From contig NZ_CP061813.1 of the NCBI RefSeq assembly GCF_014784055.1, positions 1,932,001-1,996,000 on the forward strand: DNA of 64,000 nt, written 5' to 3'. The notes beneath the pieces are model-generated. The model was not told the origin of the DNA. It saw only the letters and a program-made list of their open reading frames with translations, and made no database searches. The DNA comes from Polaribacter haliotis (lineage in GTDB: Bacteria > Bacteroidota > Bacteroidia > Flavobacteriales > Flavobacteriaceae). A program made the position numbers and the translations under genes. Shown here in pieces: positions 6,493-14,441 of this stretch (positions within the stretch are counted from its first letter, which is position 1; every line of letters begins with the position of its first letter).

Positions 6493-6500
6493 TATCTTTG
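6493..6500 (+). promoter_or_regulatory. Putative -7 box for rpe
   Basis: TATCTTTG fits the TAnnTTTG -7 element of Bacteroidota and lies 27 bp before the rpe ATG. No convincing -33 TTG at the expected distance was found. The rest of 6396-6527 shows only AT-rich sequence. Confidence 0.45.
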
Positions 6501-6527
6501 TAAAACAAAATATATACAATAAATAAA

Positions 6528-7184
6528 ATGAGTAATTTAATTGCACCTTCAATTTTAGCAGCAGATTTTGGTAATTTGCAAAGAGACGTAGAAATGGTAA
6601 ACAATAGCGAAGCAGATTGGTTTCATATTGATATTATGGATGGTGTTTTTGTGCCAAATATTTCTTACGGTATGCCAGTTTTAAAAGCAATTTCTAAACA
6701 TGCTACAAAAACTATTGATGTGCATTTAATGATTGTAAACCCAGATCAATACATACAAACATTTGCAGATTTAGGCGCAAATATTCTTACAGTTCATTAC
6801 GAAGCTTGTACACATTTACACAGAACAGTTCAAGCAATAAAAGCTGCAGGAATGAAAGCTGGAGTTGCATTAAATCCTCACACACCTATCTCTGTTTTAG
6901 AAGATATTATTGTAGATTTAGATTTGGTTTGTATTATGAGTGTAAACCCTGGTTTTGGCGGACAATCTTTTATAGAAAATACGTATAAAAAAACGGCACA
7001 ATTAAGACACTTAATTGAATTCTCTAAATCTAACTGTAAAATAGAAATTGATGGAGGAGTTACCAACAAAAATGCTAATGAATTAATTGAAGCTGGAGCA
7101 AATGTTCTAGTTGCAGGAAGTTATGTTTTTGGAGCAGAAAACCCAACAGAAACAATAGAAAATTTAAAAAACCTAATAAACTAA
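6528..7184 (+). CDS. rpe: Ribulose-phosphate 3-epimerase
   Basis: A 218-residue cytoplasmic TIM-barrel enzyme that interconverts D-ribulose 5-phosphate and D-xylulose 5-phosphate in the pentose phosphate pathway. Family motifs are all present: IAPSILAADFGNL at the N-terminus, the metal-site HIDIMDGVFVPNISYG, DVHLMI, VHYEA, MSVNPGFGGQSFI, and the phosphate-binding EIDGGV...GANVLVAGSYVF. Length is standard. The start MSNLIAPSILAAD is typical. The nuclease gene follows directly after the stop (TAA then TTG), so the two are likely co-transcribed. This gene marks the boundary between the cassette array and conserved chromosome. Confidence 0.97.
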   Translation: MSNLIAPSILAADFGNLQRDVEMVNNSEADWFHIDIMDGVFVPNISYGMPVLKAISKHATKTIDVHLMIVNPDQYIQTFADLGANILTVHYEACTHLHRTVQAIKAAGMKAGVALNPHTPISVLEDIIVDLDLVCIMSVNPGFGGQSFIENTYKKTAQLRHLIEFSKSNCKIEIDGGVTNKNANELIEAGANVLVAGSYVFGAENPTETIENLKNLIN

Positions 7185-8561
7185 TTGCTATATACAGTAA
7201 TAGACATAGAAACTACAGGAAATGGATATAAAGGTTCTAAAATAACCGAAATATCCATTTTTGTTTTTGATGGAAAAAAAGTTGTAGACGAATACACAAC
7301 ACTTATAAATCCAGAACAAAATATTCCGCCATTTATTACCAATCTTACAGGCATTACAAATGCAATGGTAAGGAATGCGCCTAAATTTTATGAAGTTGCT
7401 AGAAAGATTGAAGAAATTACAAAAAACACCATTTTTGTAGCACATAATGTAAACTTCGATTATAACATAATTCAAGCTGAATTTAAAAGTTTAGGATTCG
7501 ATTTTAAACGAAAAAAACTATGTACAGTTCGTTTGTCGAGAAAAATTATTCCTGGTTTAAATTCTTATAGTTTAGGTAATATTTGTACTTCAGAAAATAT
7601 TCCAATTAACGGCAGACACAGAGCCAAAGGCGATGCAGAAGCCACAACAGAATTATTTAGAAGGTTAATTGAAAGAGATGATCAATTTATTATTAATTCA
7701 TTTCTGCACCCACGTTCTAGACAAGCAACCTTACCACCTCTTTTAGATAAAAAAGTTGTTGATAATTTACCCGAAACTTTTGGCGTTTATTACTTTAAAA
7801 ATTTAGCAAAAGAAGTTATTTATGTTGGTAAAGCTAACAACATAAAGCAACGTGTAATCAGTCATTTTTACGATAAGAAGAAAAAGGAACAAAATATGTG
7901 TTTAGAAACCGCAGACATTTCCTTTATAGAAACTGGTAGCGAATTACTAGCACTACTTTTAGAGTCTGAAGAAATTAAACACATTTATCCAAAATATAAT
8001 AGAGCGCAAAGAAGAGCAGGAGAAGCTGTTGGTTTATTTTCTTATGAAGATCAAAAAGGGATTATTCATTTGGCTTATAACCGCTTAAAATTAGCTCCCA
8101 ATCCAATAATGAAGTACTATTCTGTTGCAGAATGTAGAAATCATTTAGAGGTTCTTTGTAAAGAATTTGAATTATGCCCTAAATATTGTCATTTACAAAC
8201 CAATGTCTCTAGTTGTTTTCATTATCAACTGAAAGAATGTAAAGGTATTTGTTGCGATAAAGAAGCTGTGGATGATTATAATATTCGTGTTAGACAAGCC
8301 ATTAAATCTGTAGGAATTGATGCAGAAAATTTAATTATTAAAGAAACAGGAAGAACAAAAGATGAAGTAGGTTTTGCTTTAATTTTAGATGGAATCTACA
8401 AAGGAATTGGTTATTTAGATACTTCTCAAGATGTGCTGTTAGAAAACCCAGCAGATTATCAATTCTTTGTTGAACCAAAAAAAGATAATAGAGATATTCA
8501 AAGAATATTAACGGCTTATATTAGAAAAACAGAAGAAATTAAACTTCTAGCTAATGATTAA
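7185..8561 (+). CDS. Fused DnaQ-like 3'-5' exonuclease and GIY-YIG nuclease (Cho/UvrC-N type)
   Basis: A 458-residue protein. Residues 1-170 are a DEDD exonuclease of the DNA polymerase III epsilon/PolC type: motif I VIDIETTG, motif II VAHNVNFDYNII, motif III HRAKGDAEATTELF. Residues about 195-275 are a GIY-YIG domain as in UvrC and Cho (FGVYYFKNLAKEVIYVGKANNIKQRV), followed by a Cys-containing region (CHLQTNVSSCFHYQLKECKGICC) similar to Cho-like proteins. This fusion is known in Bacteroidota and is thought to act in DNA repair. The start is TTG 7185, right after the rpe stop; the next in-frame ATG is about residue 58 and would remove the catalytic DIET motif, so TTG is strongly supported. 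Confidence 0.9.
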   Translation: MLYTVIDIETTGNGYKGSKITEISIFVFDGKKVVDEYTTLINPEQNIPPFITNLTGITNAMVRNAPKFYEVARKIEEITKNTIFVAHNVNFDYNIIQAEFKSLGFDFKRKKLCTVRLSRKIIPGLNSYSLGNICTSENIPINGRHRAKGDAEATTELFRRLIERDDQFIINSFLHPRSRQATLPPLLDKKVVDNLPETFGVYYFKNLAKEVIYVGKANNIKQRVISHFYDKKKKEQNMCLETADISFIETGSELLALLLESEEIKHIYPKYNRAQRRAGEAVGLFSYEDQKGIIHLAYNRLKLAPNPIMKYYSVAECRNHLEVLCKEFELCPKYCHLQTNVSSCFHYQLKECKGICCDKEAVDDYNIRVRQAIKSVGIDAENLIIKETGRTKDEVGFALILDGIYKGIGYLDTSQDVLLENPADYQFFVEPKKDNRDIQRILTAYIRKTEEIKLLAND

Positions 8562-8628
8562 AAAAACAACTCTACTTCTATTAATCTCAATTATTTCCTG
8601 CAAATCACAAAAAATACAGATAAACTAA
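8554..8628 (+). pseudogene. Remnant of a lipoprotein gene: signal peptide only
   Basis: ATG 8554 overlaps the end of the nuclease gene, and the frame encodes 24 residues, MIKKTTLLLLISIISCKSQK..., a perfect lipoprotein signal with lipobox ISC, then stops at TAA 8626. A terminator hairpin follows almost at once. It may be the leftover 5' end of a deleted lipoprotein gene or a chance frame; a functional 24-residue lipopeptide is less likely but possible. Confidence 0.4.
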
Positions 8629-8640
8629 ATTCAAATATAG

Positions 8641-8677
8641 AAAAAAACCTCAGAATTTTTAAATTCTGAGGTTTTTT
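8641..8677. terminator. Bidirectional Rho-independent terminator
   Basis: Inverted repeat AACCTCAGAATTT (8646-8658) and AAATTCTGAGGTT (8661-8673) with A-run before and T-run after, so it can serve both the plus-strand nuclease gene and the minus-strand tRNA gene that ends at 8679. Confidence 0.85.
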
Positions 8678-8678
8678 G

Positions 8679-8752
8679 CGACTCCAGCAGGATTCAAACC
8701 TGCAACCCTCAGAGCCGAAATCTGATATTCTATTCAGTTGAACTATGGAGCC
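8679..8752 (-). tRNA. tRNA-Arg (anticodon TCG)
   Basis: The minus strand folds into a full cloverleaf of about 74 nt. The acceptor stem is GGCTCCA/TGGAGTC with discriminator G. The anticodon stem is TCAGA/TCTGA around the loop TTTCGGC, giving anticodon TCG, which reads CGN arginine codons. The T arm is GCAGG-TTTGAAT-CCTGC. CCA is not encoded. The gene lies just downstream of the yqeY-like gene on the same strand. Confidence 0.93.
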
Positions 8753-8768
8753 TTATTTATACAAATAA

Positions 8769-9221
8769 TTATTTCGCCAAATGCTTTTTAACCAACATAG
8801 AAATTGTTTTCCCATCTGCTTGGCCAGCTAATTCTTTAGAAACAATACCCATTACTTTTCCCATATCTTGCATTCCTGAAGCTCCTACTCCATCAATAGT
8901 AGAAATTACAACTCCTTCTATTTCTTCTTCTGTTAATGCTTCTGGTAAAAACTGTTCTAAAACTGCAATTTCTGCTAATTCTGGTTCTGCTAAATCTTGT
9001 CTGTCTTGTTTTATGAAAATTGCAGCACTATCTTTTCTTTGTTTTACCTGCTTCTGGATAATTTTCATTTCTTGGTCTTCTGTCAATTCTGTTTGAACAC
9101 CAGTTTCTGTTTTAGCCAATAAAAAAGCCGATTTTACTGCTCTTAAAGCTTGTAAAGCAACTGTATCTTTTGCTTTCATTGCTTCTTTCATTTTATCCAT
9201 TACTTGTTTTTGCAAACTCAT
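8769..9221 (-). CDS. GatB/YqeY domain protein
   Basis: A 150-residue cytoplasmic protein of the YqeY family: MSLQKQVMDKMKEAMKAKDTVALQALRAVKSAF at the start, the central EDQEMKIIQKQVKQRKDSAAIFIKQ, and the C-terminal YqeY tail EQFLPEALTEEEIEGVV...MGKVMGIVSKELAGQADGKTISMLVKKHL. The same domain ends GatB of the tRNA amidotransferase, where it contacts tRNA; the role of the free-standing protein is not well established. Length is normal. It is followed on the same strand by tRNA-Arg, 16 bp away, and preceded by the retropepsin-like gene 15 bp upstream, so the three may share a transcript. Confidence 0.93.
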   Translation of the reverse strand: MSLQKQVMDKMKEAMKAKDTVALQALRAVKSAFLLAKTETGVQTELTEDQEMKIIQKQVKQRKDSAAIFIKQDRQDLAEPELAEIAVLEQFLPEALTEEEIEGVVISTIDGVGASGMQDMGKVMGIVSKELAGQADGKTISMLVKKHLAK

Positions 9222-9236
9222 ATTTTTAGTTTTTAA

Positions 9237-9692
9237 TTATTTATTTTTCTTCAACTTTTTTAAATACAAAACATTCTTATTATAATCTATAAATGCTTTT
9301 CCACTTTGTAAAATATCTGCGCCAATAATACCATCTACTTCTTTAGCATTGTGTTGCGTTAAAGCTGTATTTACGTGAGATAAATCGAACAATACCAAGT
9401 GGAATTTCTTGGTTTTCCAACTACCAATTTTTAAAAGATTATTTTCAGAAAGTTGCGTTTCCATGTCTGTTGCTCCTGCTCCTGCAGCTTTTGTCTCACT
9501 TTCTTCGGCAATTAATTTAAAGTTTTCTACAGCATTTAAACCTACGCAAGAATTAGATGCACCTGTATCTAAAATAAAACGCCCATTAACTCCGTTAATT
9601 TTTGCTTTTAATTCTAGATGATTTGTTGCAATTTTTTTTAATGAAATCTTTACGTATTTATTCTTCTTTAAAATTTTTTCTAAACGTTTCAT
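9237..9692 (-). CDS. Retropepsin-like aspartic protease (clan AA)
   Basis: A 151-residue protein with one pepsin/retropepsin lobe: FILDTGASNSCVGLNA contains the catalytic DTGA, and EVDGIIGADILQSGKAFIDYNKNVLYLKK gives the second hydrophobic-hydrophobic-Gly psi loop and following strands. Such single-lobe proteins act as homodimers. There is no clear signal peptide; the start is a basic segment MKRLEKILKKNKYVKISLKK. Family members are common in Bacteroidota, with substrates unknown. It is 15 bp upstream of the yqeY-like gene on the same strand and probably co-transcribed with it. Confidence 0.88.
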   Translation of the reverse strand: MKRLEKILKKNKYVKISLKKIATNHLELKAKINGVNGRFILDTGASNSCVGLNAVENFKLIAEESETKAAGAGATDMETQLSENNLLKIGSWKTKKFHLVLFDLSHVNTALTQHNAKEVDGIIGADILQSGKAFIDYNKNVLYLKKLKKNK

Positions 9693-9740
9693 ATAAATTT
9701 TTAAGATTTCAAAAATACAATTTATAAAATTTAGAAAATA

Positions 9741-10529
9741 CTATCGCTCCAAAATTTCTTTCAGGTTTTCTTTGTAGGTTTTAGACATTCTAATATTATG
9801 GTGTGTTCCTTTATCAATTTCTATACATCTATTTTTTGTTGATTTGTTTAATCTTACTAATGCTTTAGAATCTTTAAAAGAAGTTACTTTGTCTAAATTT
9901 CCATGAAAAATTGTAATTGGAACCGAAACCTTAACAATATCTAAATCTGACCTGAATTTATACTTCAATAAAAATGTGGGCGCAAACTTAGCATAGAATT
10001 GTACCGCTTTTTTAAAATTGAAAAATGGCGCTTCTAAAATTAATTCTTTTGGGAAGTTTACTGCTGCAATTTTTGTCGCAAAAGTACTTCCCAAGGAAAA
10101 ACCATAAACCACAATTGTTTCTTCTTTATAATTTTTCTTTAAATAATCGTAAACAGACAAGGCATCTTCGTACATTTTATTTTCGTTGAATTTACCTGTG
10201 CTTTTTCCGTAATTTCTATAATCGAAAACCAATACTTCATAATTATATTCAATAAAATAAGAAACTCTTTCTCCCCATTTTATTAAATTTCCATTATTCC
10301 CATGACAGAATAGAACAATTCCTTTTGGATTTTCTAATTTAAAATGAAGTGCATTAATCTGATTCCCATCTGTTGTATCTATAAAAATTTCTTGAAATTT
10401 ATTTGAGAATTTGTATTGATAATCTTTATCAACCTTTCTACCATTTAGAAAGATTAATTTTTCTTGAAAAAAATAAATCCCAAAAAAAATGAACATTAAT
10501 ATGATAAAAAACACTCCTAAATACATCAT
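9741..10529 (-). CDS. Membrane-anchored alpha/beta hydrolase
   Basis: A 262-residue protein. A hydrophobic N-terminus (MYLGVFFIILMFIFFGIYFF) probably anchors it in the inner membrane. The hydrolase core is clear: oxyanion region GIVLFCHGNNGN, DYRNYGKSTG, nucleophile elbow VYGFSLGS with Ser, acid in FHGNLDKVT, and His in KGTHHNIRMS. It resembles BEM46/ABHD13-type serine hydrolases of this size. Substrate unknown. It is a single gene on the minus strand, 48 bp upstream of the protease gene; the opposite-strand gene at 10653 shares its promoter region (10530-10652), in which I see no certain promoter motif. Confidence 0.88.
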   Translation of the reverse strand: MMYLGVFFIILMFIFFGIYFFQEKLIFLNGRKVDKDYQYKFSNKFQEIFIDTTDGNQINALHFKLENPKGIVLFCHGNNGNLIKWGERVSYFIEYNYEVLVFDYRNYGKSTGKFNENKMYEDALSVYDYLKKNYKEETIVVYGFSLGSTFATKIAAVNFPKELILEAPFFNFKKAVQFYAKFAPTFLLKYKFRSDLDIVKVSVPITIFHGNLDKVTSFKDSKALVRLNKSTKNRCIEIDKGTHHNIRMSKTYKENLKEILER

Positions 10530-10652
10530 TTTAATAAAATAAATTTCACGAAACTACTCATTTTTAAAGATTCTAAATAGAAACTTTAACATTATTAGGT
10601 TTGACTTCCTTTTAAATAATTACTATTTTTAGTTAATTGTAAATAAAATGAT

Positions 10653-11114
10653 ATGAAAACTTCCAAAAGATTAGAGCAGGCTTTAGTGAAATTGTACAAT
10701 GCTTTTCATAACAACAGGTTAAATCCTGAAGACTGTACAGCTTGTGCTGTTGGTAATATTTTAGATAATTTAGATAGTTGGAAGCATCTTTCTAACGAGC
10801 ATGGTTCTTTAGAATTGAGTTATGTTGGTCGAGTTCACGAAAATTTGGGTAGGAAATTCAATGGATATTCGCCATTAGAGATTCTACAAATCGAAAAAAT
10901 ATTTTTAGAAGCTTGTGGCTTTAAAACACCTTTATGCCACTATAATTCTAAACCACAAAACCCAACAAATAAAGACATTTTATTTAAGGGTTTGTGTAAT
11001 GTTGTGGCTTATTTGTGTGAGTTGGATAAAACACCTAATGTAATGGATTATTCGAAACTGTTTGAGTTTGAAAATGACGAACCCATATATCATCTTGAAA
11101 CTTTTTTAAATTAA
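10653..11114 (+). CDS. Conserved flavobacterial protein with Cys/His residues, function unknown
   Basis: A 153-residue soluble protein. It contains CTACAVGNIL near residue 30, a conserved-looking WKHLSNEHGSLELSYVGRVHE, and several more cysteines (EACGFKTPLCHYN, LCNVVAYLCELDKTP). The pattern could bind metal. From memory, relatives in flavobacteria are sometimes annotated as a subunit of the Na+-translocating NADH:quinone reductase, but nothing here supports that: there is no ferredoxin, FAD or NADH-binding motif, and the real nqrF lies at 14755-16065. Treat it as a conserved protein of unknown role. Start ATG 10653 is the first in frame. Confidence 0.75.
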   Translation: MKTSKRLEQALVKLYNAFHNNRLNPEDCTACAVGNILDNLDSWKHLSNEHGSLELSYVGRVHENLGRKFNGYSPLEILQIEKIFLEACGFKTPLCHYNSKPQNPTNKDILFKGLCNVVAYLCELDKTPNVMDYSKLFEFENDEPIYHLETFLN

Positions 11115-11199
11115 TGTAAATGGGATAACAAATAACTTTAATGTGTTAAAATTGCTCTTAGTTAAGTATTAATTTGCGGGAAATCTAAAATTATAAGTT

Positions 11200-11391
11200 A
11201 TGAAAAAATTAATATTTGCAGCTCTTTGTATATCAATATCTTTTAGTTCTTGTAGAGAAGATAAGAAAAAAGAAAAAACAGTAAAAACAGAAGTTGAAGC
11301 AAAAAAGAAAATAAGTGTTGAAACTTCTAAAGGAAGTGTAAAAGCTGATGATAAAGGAAATGTTGATATTAAGATTAAAGATAAAAACTAA
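11200..11391 (+). CDS. Small lysine-rich lipoprotein
   Basis: A 63-residue protein with signal MKKLIFAALCISISFSSC (lipobox FSSC, Cys 18), then an almost entirely charged tail (REDKKKEKTVKTEVEAKKK...KIKDKN). The mature peptide of about 46 residues is likely disordered and attached to a membrane by lipid. No family recognised; such short charged lipoproteins are common in flavobacteria. It stands alone and is followed by a terminator at 11420-11452. Confidence 0.75.
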   Translation: MKKLIFAALCISISFSSCREDKKKEKTVKTEVEAKKKISVETSKGSVKADDKGNVDIKIKDKN

Positions 11392-11419
11392 ACATTCTTA
11401 TTATTTAATAATATCTTAC

Positions 11420-11452
11420 AAAAGCTTTAACTAAATATTAAAGCTTTTTTTT
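11420..11452 (+). terminator. Rho-independent terminator after the small lipoprotein gene
   Basis: AAAAGCTTTAA (11420-11430) and TTAAAGCTTTT (11438-11448) form an 11-bp stem with a 7-base loop, followed by a T-run. Confidence 0.75.
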
Positions 11453-11463
11453 ATGCGAGAAAT

Positions 11464-11628
11464 TTATAGTAGTGATTTTCTTGCCAAAAAATAATTTTCA
11501 CGTAAAAGACGAATCCAGATATATTTCTTTCTACAGTTGAAACATTTTTTTTGTTTTACAACAGGAAAAAAATCATCTACGACTAAGTCTCTTTTTTCTT
11601 CTCTTTTACAATTTGGACATTTACTCAT
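11464..11628 (-). CDS. Zinc-ribbon mini-protein, 54 residues
   Basis: A short minus-strand frame from ATG 11626-11628 to TAA 11464-11466. The product MSKCPNCKREEKRDL... has two CxxC pairs, CPNC at residues 4-7 and CFNC at 29-32, spaced as in a zinc ribbon, and a basic/aromatic tail (RKKYIWIRLLRENYF). A similar small gene with CPKC and CGKC sits at 14442-14603 on the other side of the two-component genes. The paired CxxC motifs and the matching layout make it very likely real, though the role (nucleic-acid or protein binding) is a guess. Confidence 0.75.
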   Translation of the reverse strand: MSKCPNCKREEKRDLVVDDFFPVVKQKKCFNCRKKYIWIRLLRENYFLARKSLL

Positions 11629-11735
11629 CTAATGGTATTGTTTACCAATAGTAAGAATTAAAAGCAAATTGTGTAAATATATTCTATAGAAACCTACTAT
11701 TTATAGATGAAACGCTCTATTTTATAGATAAGAAA

Positions 11736-12467
11736 TTATTTTATTTGCAGTATCTTATACAATTCTTCTTTATAAGAATTACTTAATTGAACAGTATATT
11801 CTCCCAAAGAAATTTGAAGTTTGGTAATAGAATCTATCTTTTTTGTATTGATAATAAAAGATCTATGCACTTGTAAAAAAGTTTTTGGCAAAAGTTCTTT
11901 TATTTGCGATAAAGAACTTCTTAACAAATAATTTGAGTCTTTTGTAAAAATTTGAATGTAATTTCTATCTGACTCAATAAAGTAAATATTATCTGTAATT
12001 AATTTTACATACGCTTCTTTTACTTTAATATAGATTACATTTTCTTCTAATTTTAAAACCGTTTTTTCTTTATTTAATAAGTTATCTTTTTCAGTAAAAT
12101 TAACGAGTGCAATTTTTATGGAAGCTAATAAACTTTCTTTTACAAACGGCTTTAGTAAATATCCATAAGGCCTCGTTTCTGTAGCTTCTAAGATTGTTTT
12201 TTCGTCGCCAAAAGCGGTTAAAAACAAATATGGAATATGATACGATTTACGAATATAATTGGCAATCCAAATTCCGTTTTTGCTTCCTTGAATATTTATA
12301 TCTAAAATGGCTAAATCTACTTTTTCATTCACTAAGACATCTATTGCATCTAATGCATTATTAACAACACCAGCAATTTCGTACCCTAAATTCTTTAAAG
12401 TTAAACGTAAATTTTCTGCAATAATTTCTTCATCTTCAACAATAAGTATTTGTAGCTTTTGCCCCAT
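11736..12467 (-). CDS. LytTR-type response regulator
   Basis: A 243-residue cytoplasmic regulator. Residues 1-120 are a receiver domain: acidic pair VEDEE, phosphorylation Asp in DLAILDINIQGSKNG, Thr in PYLFLTAFG, and Lys in GYLLKPF. Residues about 145-243 are a LytTR DNA-binding domain (YIKVKEAYVKLITDNIYFIESDRNYIQIF, LPKTFLQVHRSFIINTKKI). The LytTR class binds direct repeats in promoters. The gene starts 5 bp after the stop of the histidine kinase gene, so the pair is one operon. Targets are unknown. Confidence 0.93.
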   Translation of the reverse strand: MGQKLQILIVEDEEIIAENLRLTLKNLGYEIAGVVNNALDAIDVLVNEKVDLAILDINIQGSKNGIWIANYIRKSYHIPYLFLTAFGDEKTILEATETRPYGYLLKPFVKESLLASIKIALVNFTEKDNLLNKEKTVLKLEENVIYIKVKEAYVKLITDNIYFIESDRNYIQIFTKDSNYLLRSSLSQIKELLPKTFLQVHRSFIINTKKIDSITKLQISLGEYTVQLSNSYKEELYKILQIK

Positions 12468-12472
12468 AAGTT

Positions 12473-13198
12473 TTAAATTATTACATCGTCTTTAAAAGTA
12501 ATTAAGAAACTACTACCATTATCATTCACATACTCCATAGTTCCTTGTAATTGTTTTGCTAACAATTTAACTAATTTTAAACCTAATGTATCTATATTAT
12601 TAAAATCTATTGGATTGCTCATACCAATACCATTGTCTTTTATCAATAATATATATATATTTTCTCTCGACTTTTTATTTAACTGAATCGTTATTTTACC
12701 TTTATTACGATTTGTAAAAGCGTGTTTGTATGCATTTGTAATTAGTTCATTTATAATTAAACCTAATGGAACCGAAATATTTACTGGAAAAGTAAAGTCT
12801 TTTGTATCAATTTTAAATTGAACAACAACAGATTCTTGATAATTAGATATTTTAATATGTTCTATTAATGTTGAAATATATTCTTTAAAATTTATGGAAC
12901 TGATGTTATTATTTTGATACAATTGCTGGTGTATTAAAGACATTGCATGAATTCTATCTTGCCCAACTTTTAAAATCTTACTCAATTCTTTATTATCGCT
13001 TTTTAAAGATTGTAATTCTAAAATACTCGATATTACTTGTAAATTATTTTTTACACGATGGTGTAGCTCTTTTAATAACAACTCTTTTTCTTTGGCACTT
13101 TTCTCTGCTTCTATTTTTTGATTGGTTATTATTTCTTTGTTTTTTATGGTCTTTCTAAGAGAAAAATACATTGCTAATAATAAAGCAATTAAAAGCAA
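12473..13198 (-). CDS. Histidine kinase, C-terminal half (HisKA_2/HATPase) of an interrupted gene
   Basis: A 241-residue frame: membrane helix (LLIALLLAMYFSL), a coiled linker (NKEIITNQKIEAEKSAKEKELLL), the HisKA_2 dimerisation/phospho-acceptor helix KELHHRVKNNLQVISSILELQ with the accepting His, and an HWE/HisKA_2-type HATPase (N box IINELITNAYKHAF, G1 box IKDNGIGM, SSFLITF at the end). The only available start is TTG 13196-13198 inside the membrane helix. Upstream, the same frame is open back to the TAA at 13262-13264 that ends the TPR gene, and the intervening codons read KKSLQKNEIDRATKTYQKVA, a continuous linker. So this is the catalytic half of a TPR-histidine kinase cut by one stop codon. 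It phosphorylates, if made, the adjacent LytTR regulator. Confidence 0.85.
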   Translation of the reverse strand: MLLIALLLAMYFSLRKTIKNKEIITNQKIEAEKSAKEKELLLKELHHRVKNNLQVISSILELQSLKSDNKELSKILKVGQDRIHAMSLIHQQLYQNNNISSINFKEYISTLIEHIKISNYQESVVVQFKIDTKDFTFPVNISVPLGLIINELITNAYKHAFTNRNKGKITIQLNKKSRENIYILLIKDNGIGMSNPIDFNNIDTLGLKLVKLLAKQLQGTMEYVNDNGSSFLITFKDDVII

Positions 13199-13261
13199 TA
13201 ATGCTACTTTTTGGTATGTTTTGGTTGCCCTATCAATTTCATTTTTCTGTAAACTCTTTTT

Positions 13262-14401
13262 TTATTCCAGTTCTTTCTTTTCTGTTTCGAATTTTACTGC
13301 TGCTATTAGATACTGGTTTTCAAGTTTTACCAACTCTAAAGAATCTTTATACTTTTCTGCAGCGATTAAAACTTCATCTGCTTTGTTAAACAGATTCAGT
13401 TTTAAAAAAGTTTTCCCTTTTAAAAATAAAGATTCTTCTTTTAAATTAGGGTTGTTATCTTTTTCTAAATATATAAAAATGCTATCTATATATTTTAGAG
13501 CTATTTTAGGTTCGTGCTTTAAATAATACACATTTGCAACTTCATGGTAGGCGTGTGCCATTCTCTTAAAATCTTGTTGCTTTCTACTAAAATTTACTTC
13601 GCCTAGTAAAATGGGTAATGCTTTGTTATAATTTCCTTTTTCTACCCAAATACTTGCAATGTTTTCTTCAATAACTTTTCTAAAACCTATAGCCCTTTTA
13701 AAATCAATTTTATCATCTAAAATAGCGATTGCTTTTTCGAAATAAAATTTAGCACTATCTAATTGATTCATCTTAAAAAAACACAAACCAATATCGTTAT
13801 TAGCACTACTGTAACCAAAATAATCGTTTTCCTCTATAAAACCTTTTCCTCTTTCTATAAAATACTTCTTGGCTTTTTCGTAGTTTCTTAAACGATAATA
13901 GGCTAATGCTATTCTGTTGTTTTTACTAGATTTCCTAGAAGGAATATTATGCTTTAATAACAAGTTATGGTATAGTGTGTAGCTATTTAATAGATTGTTA
14001 TATTGCTCGGTTCTAGAATATGCTTGGTTTAAATCTTGTAACATATAAACCACATCTTTTAGTTCTGCTACTTTTGTGCTTTTTAATAAAAACTCTGCTT
14101 TATTTATTACTTCTATATCTTTTTTAAGCTTATTTAGATAACTTATTTCTAAAAGTTTTATGGTAAGTTTTTGGTCTTCTGTACCTCTATTTTCTGCCCA
14201 ATCTAAAGATTGATAAAGTAAGTTTTTTGTTGTAGTTGCTACTATATCTTCAGTTTTATTTTCCTTATCTATTTTTTTGAAATAAGTAACAAAATTCTCG
14301 AAATCTTTTTTTGTAGTAATTTGATCTTGCTTTTGAAAAGCAAAAATGCTACACAAAATTATACAGAGGGAAAAAAATTTGATAAAATTCGTTTTGTACA
14401 T
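13262..14401 (-). CDS. TPR sensor portion of the interrupted histidine kinase
   Basis: A 379-residue protein with signal peptide MYKTNFIKFFSLCIILCSIFAFQ and a series of tetratricopeptide repeats (for example IALAYYRLRNYEKAKKYF, NDIGLCFFKMNQLDSAKFYFEKAI, YHEVANVYYLKHEPKIALKYI, LKGKTFLKLNLFNKADEVL). It ends in a coiled segment KFETEKKELE then TAA. Periplasmic TPR arrays followed by one membrane helix and a HisKA_2 kinase form a standard Bacteroidota sensor; here the downstream part is in the same frame after the stop. If no readthrough occurs the product is a free periplasmic TPR protein. Either a nonsense mutation or a sequence error explains it. Confidence 0.85.
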   Translation of the reverse strand: MYKTNFIKFFSLCIILCSIFAFQKQDQITTKKDFENFVTYFKKIDKENKTEDIVATTTKNLLYQSLDWAENRGTEDQKLTIKLLEISYLNKLKKDIEVINKAEFLLKSTKVAELKDVVYMLQDLNQAYSRTEQYNNLLNSYTLYHNLLLKHNIPSRKSSKNNRIALAYYRLRNYEKAKKYFIERGKGFIEENDYFGYSSANNDIGLCFFKMNQLDSAKFYFEKAIAILDDKIDFKRAIGFRKVIEENIASIWVEKGNYNKALPILLGEVNFSRKQQDFKRMAHAYHEVANVYYLKHEPKIALKYIDSIFIYLEKDNNPNLKEESLFLKGKTFLKLNLFNKADEVLIAAEKYKDSLELVKLENQYLIAAVKFETEKKELE

Positions 14402-14441
14402 TATCTGTGTAGCTATTTTTATAAAAGTAAGTAAATTTTAA

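Noticed and set aside
10653..11114. An extra NQR subunit gene
   Set aside because: No 2Fe-2S, FAD or NADH motif; the complete nqrABCDEF set is at 14755-20874.
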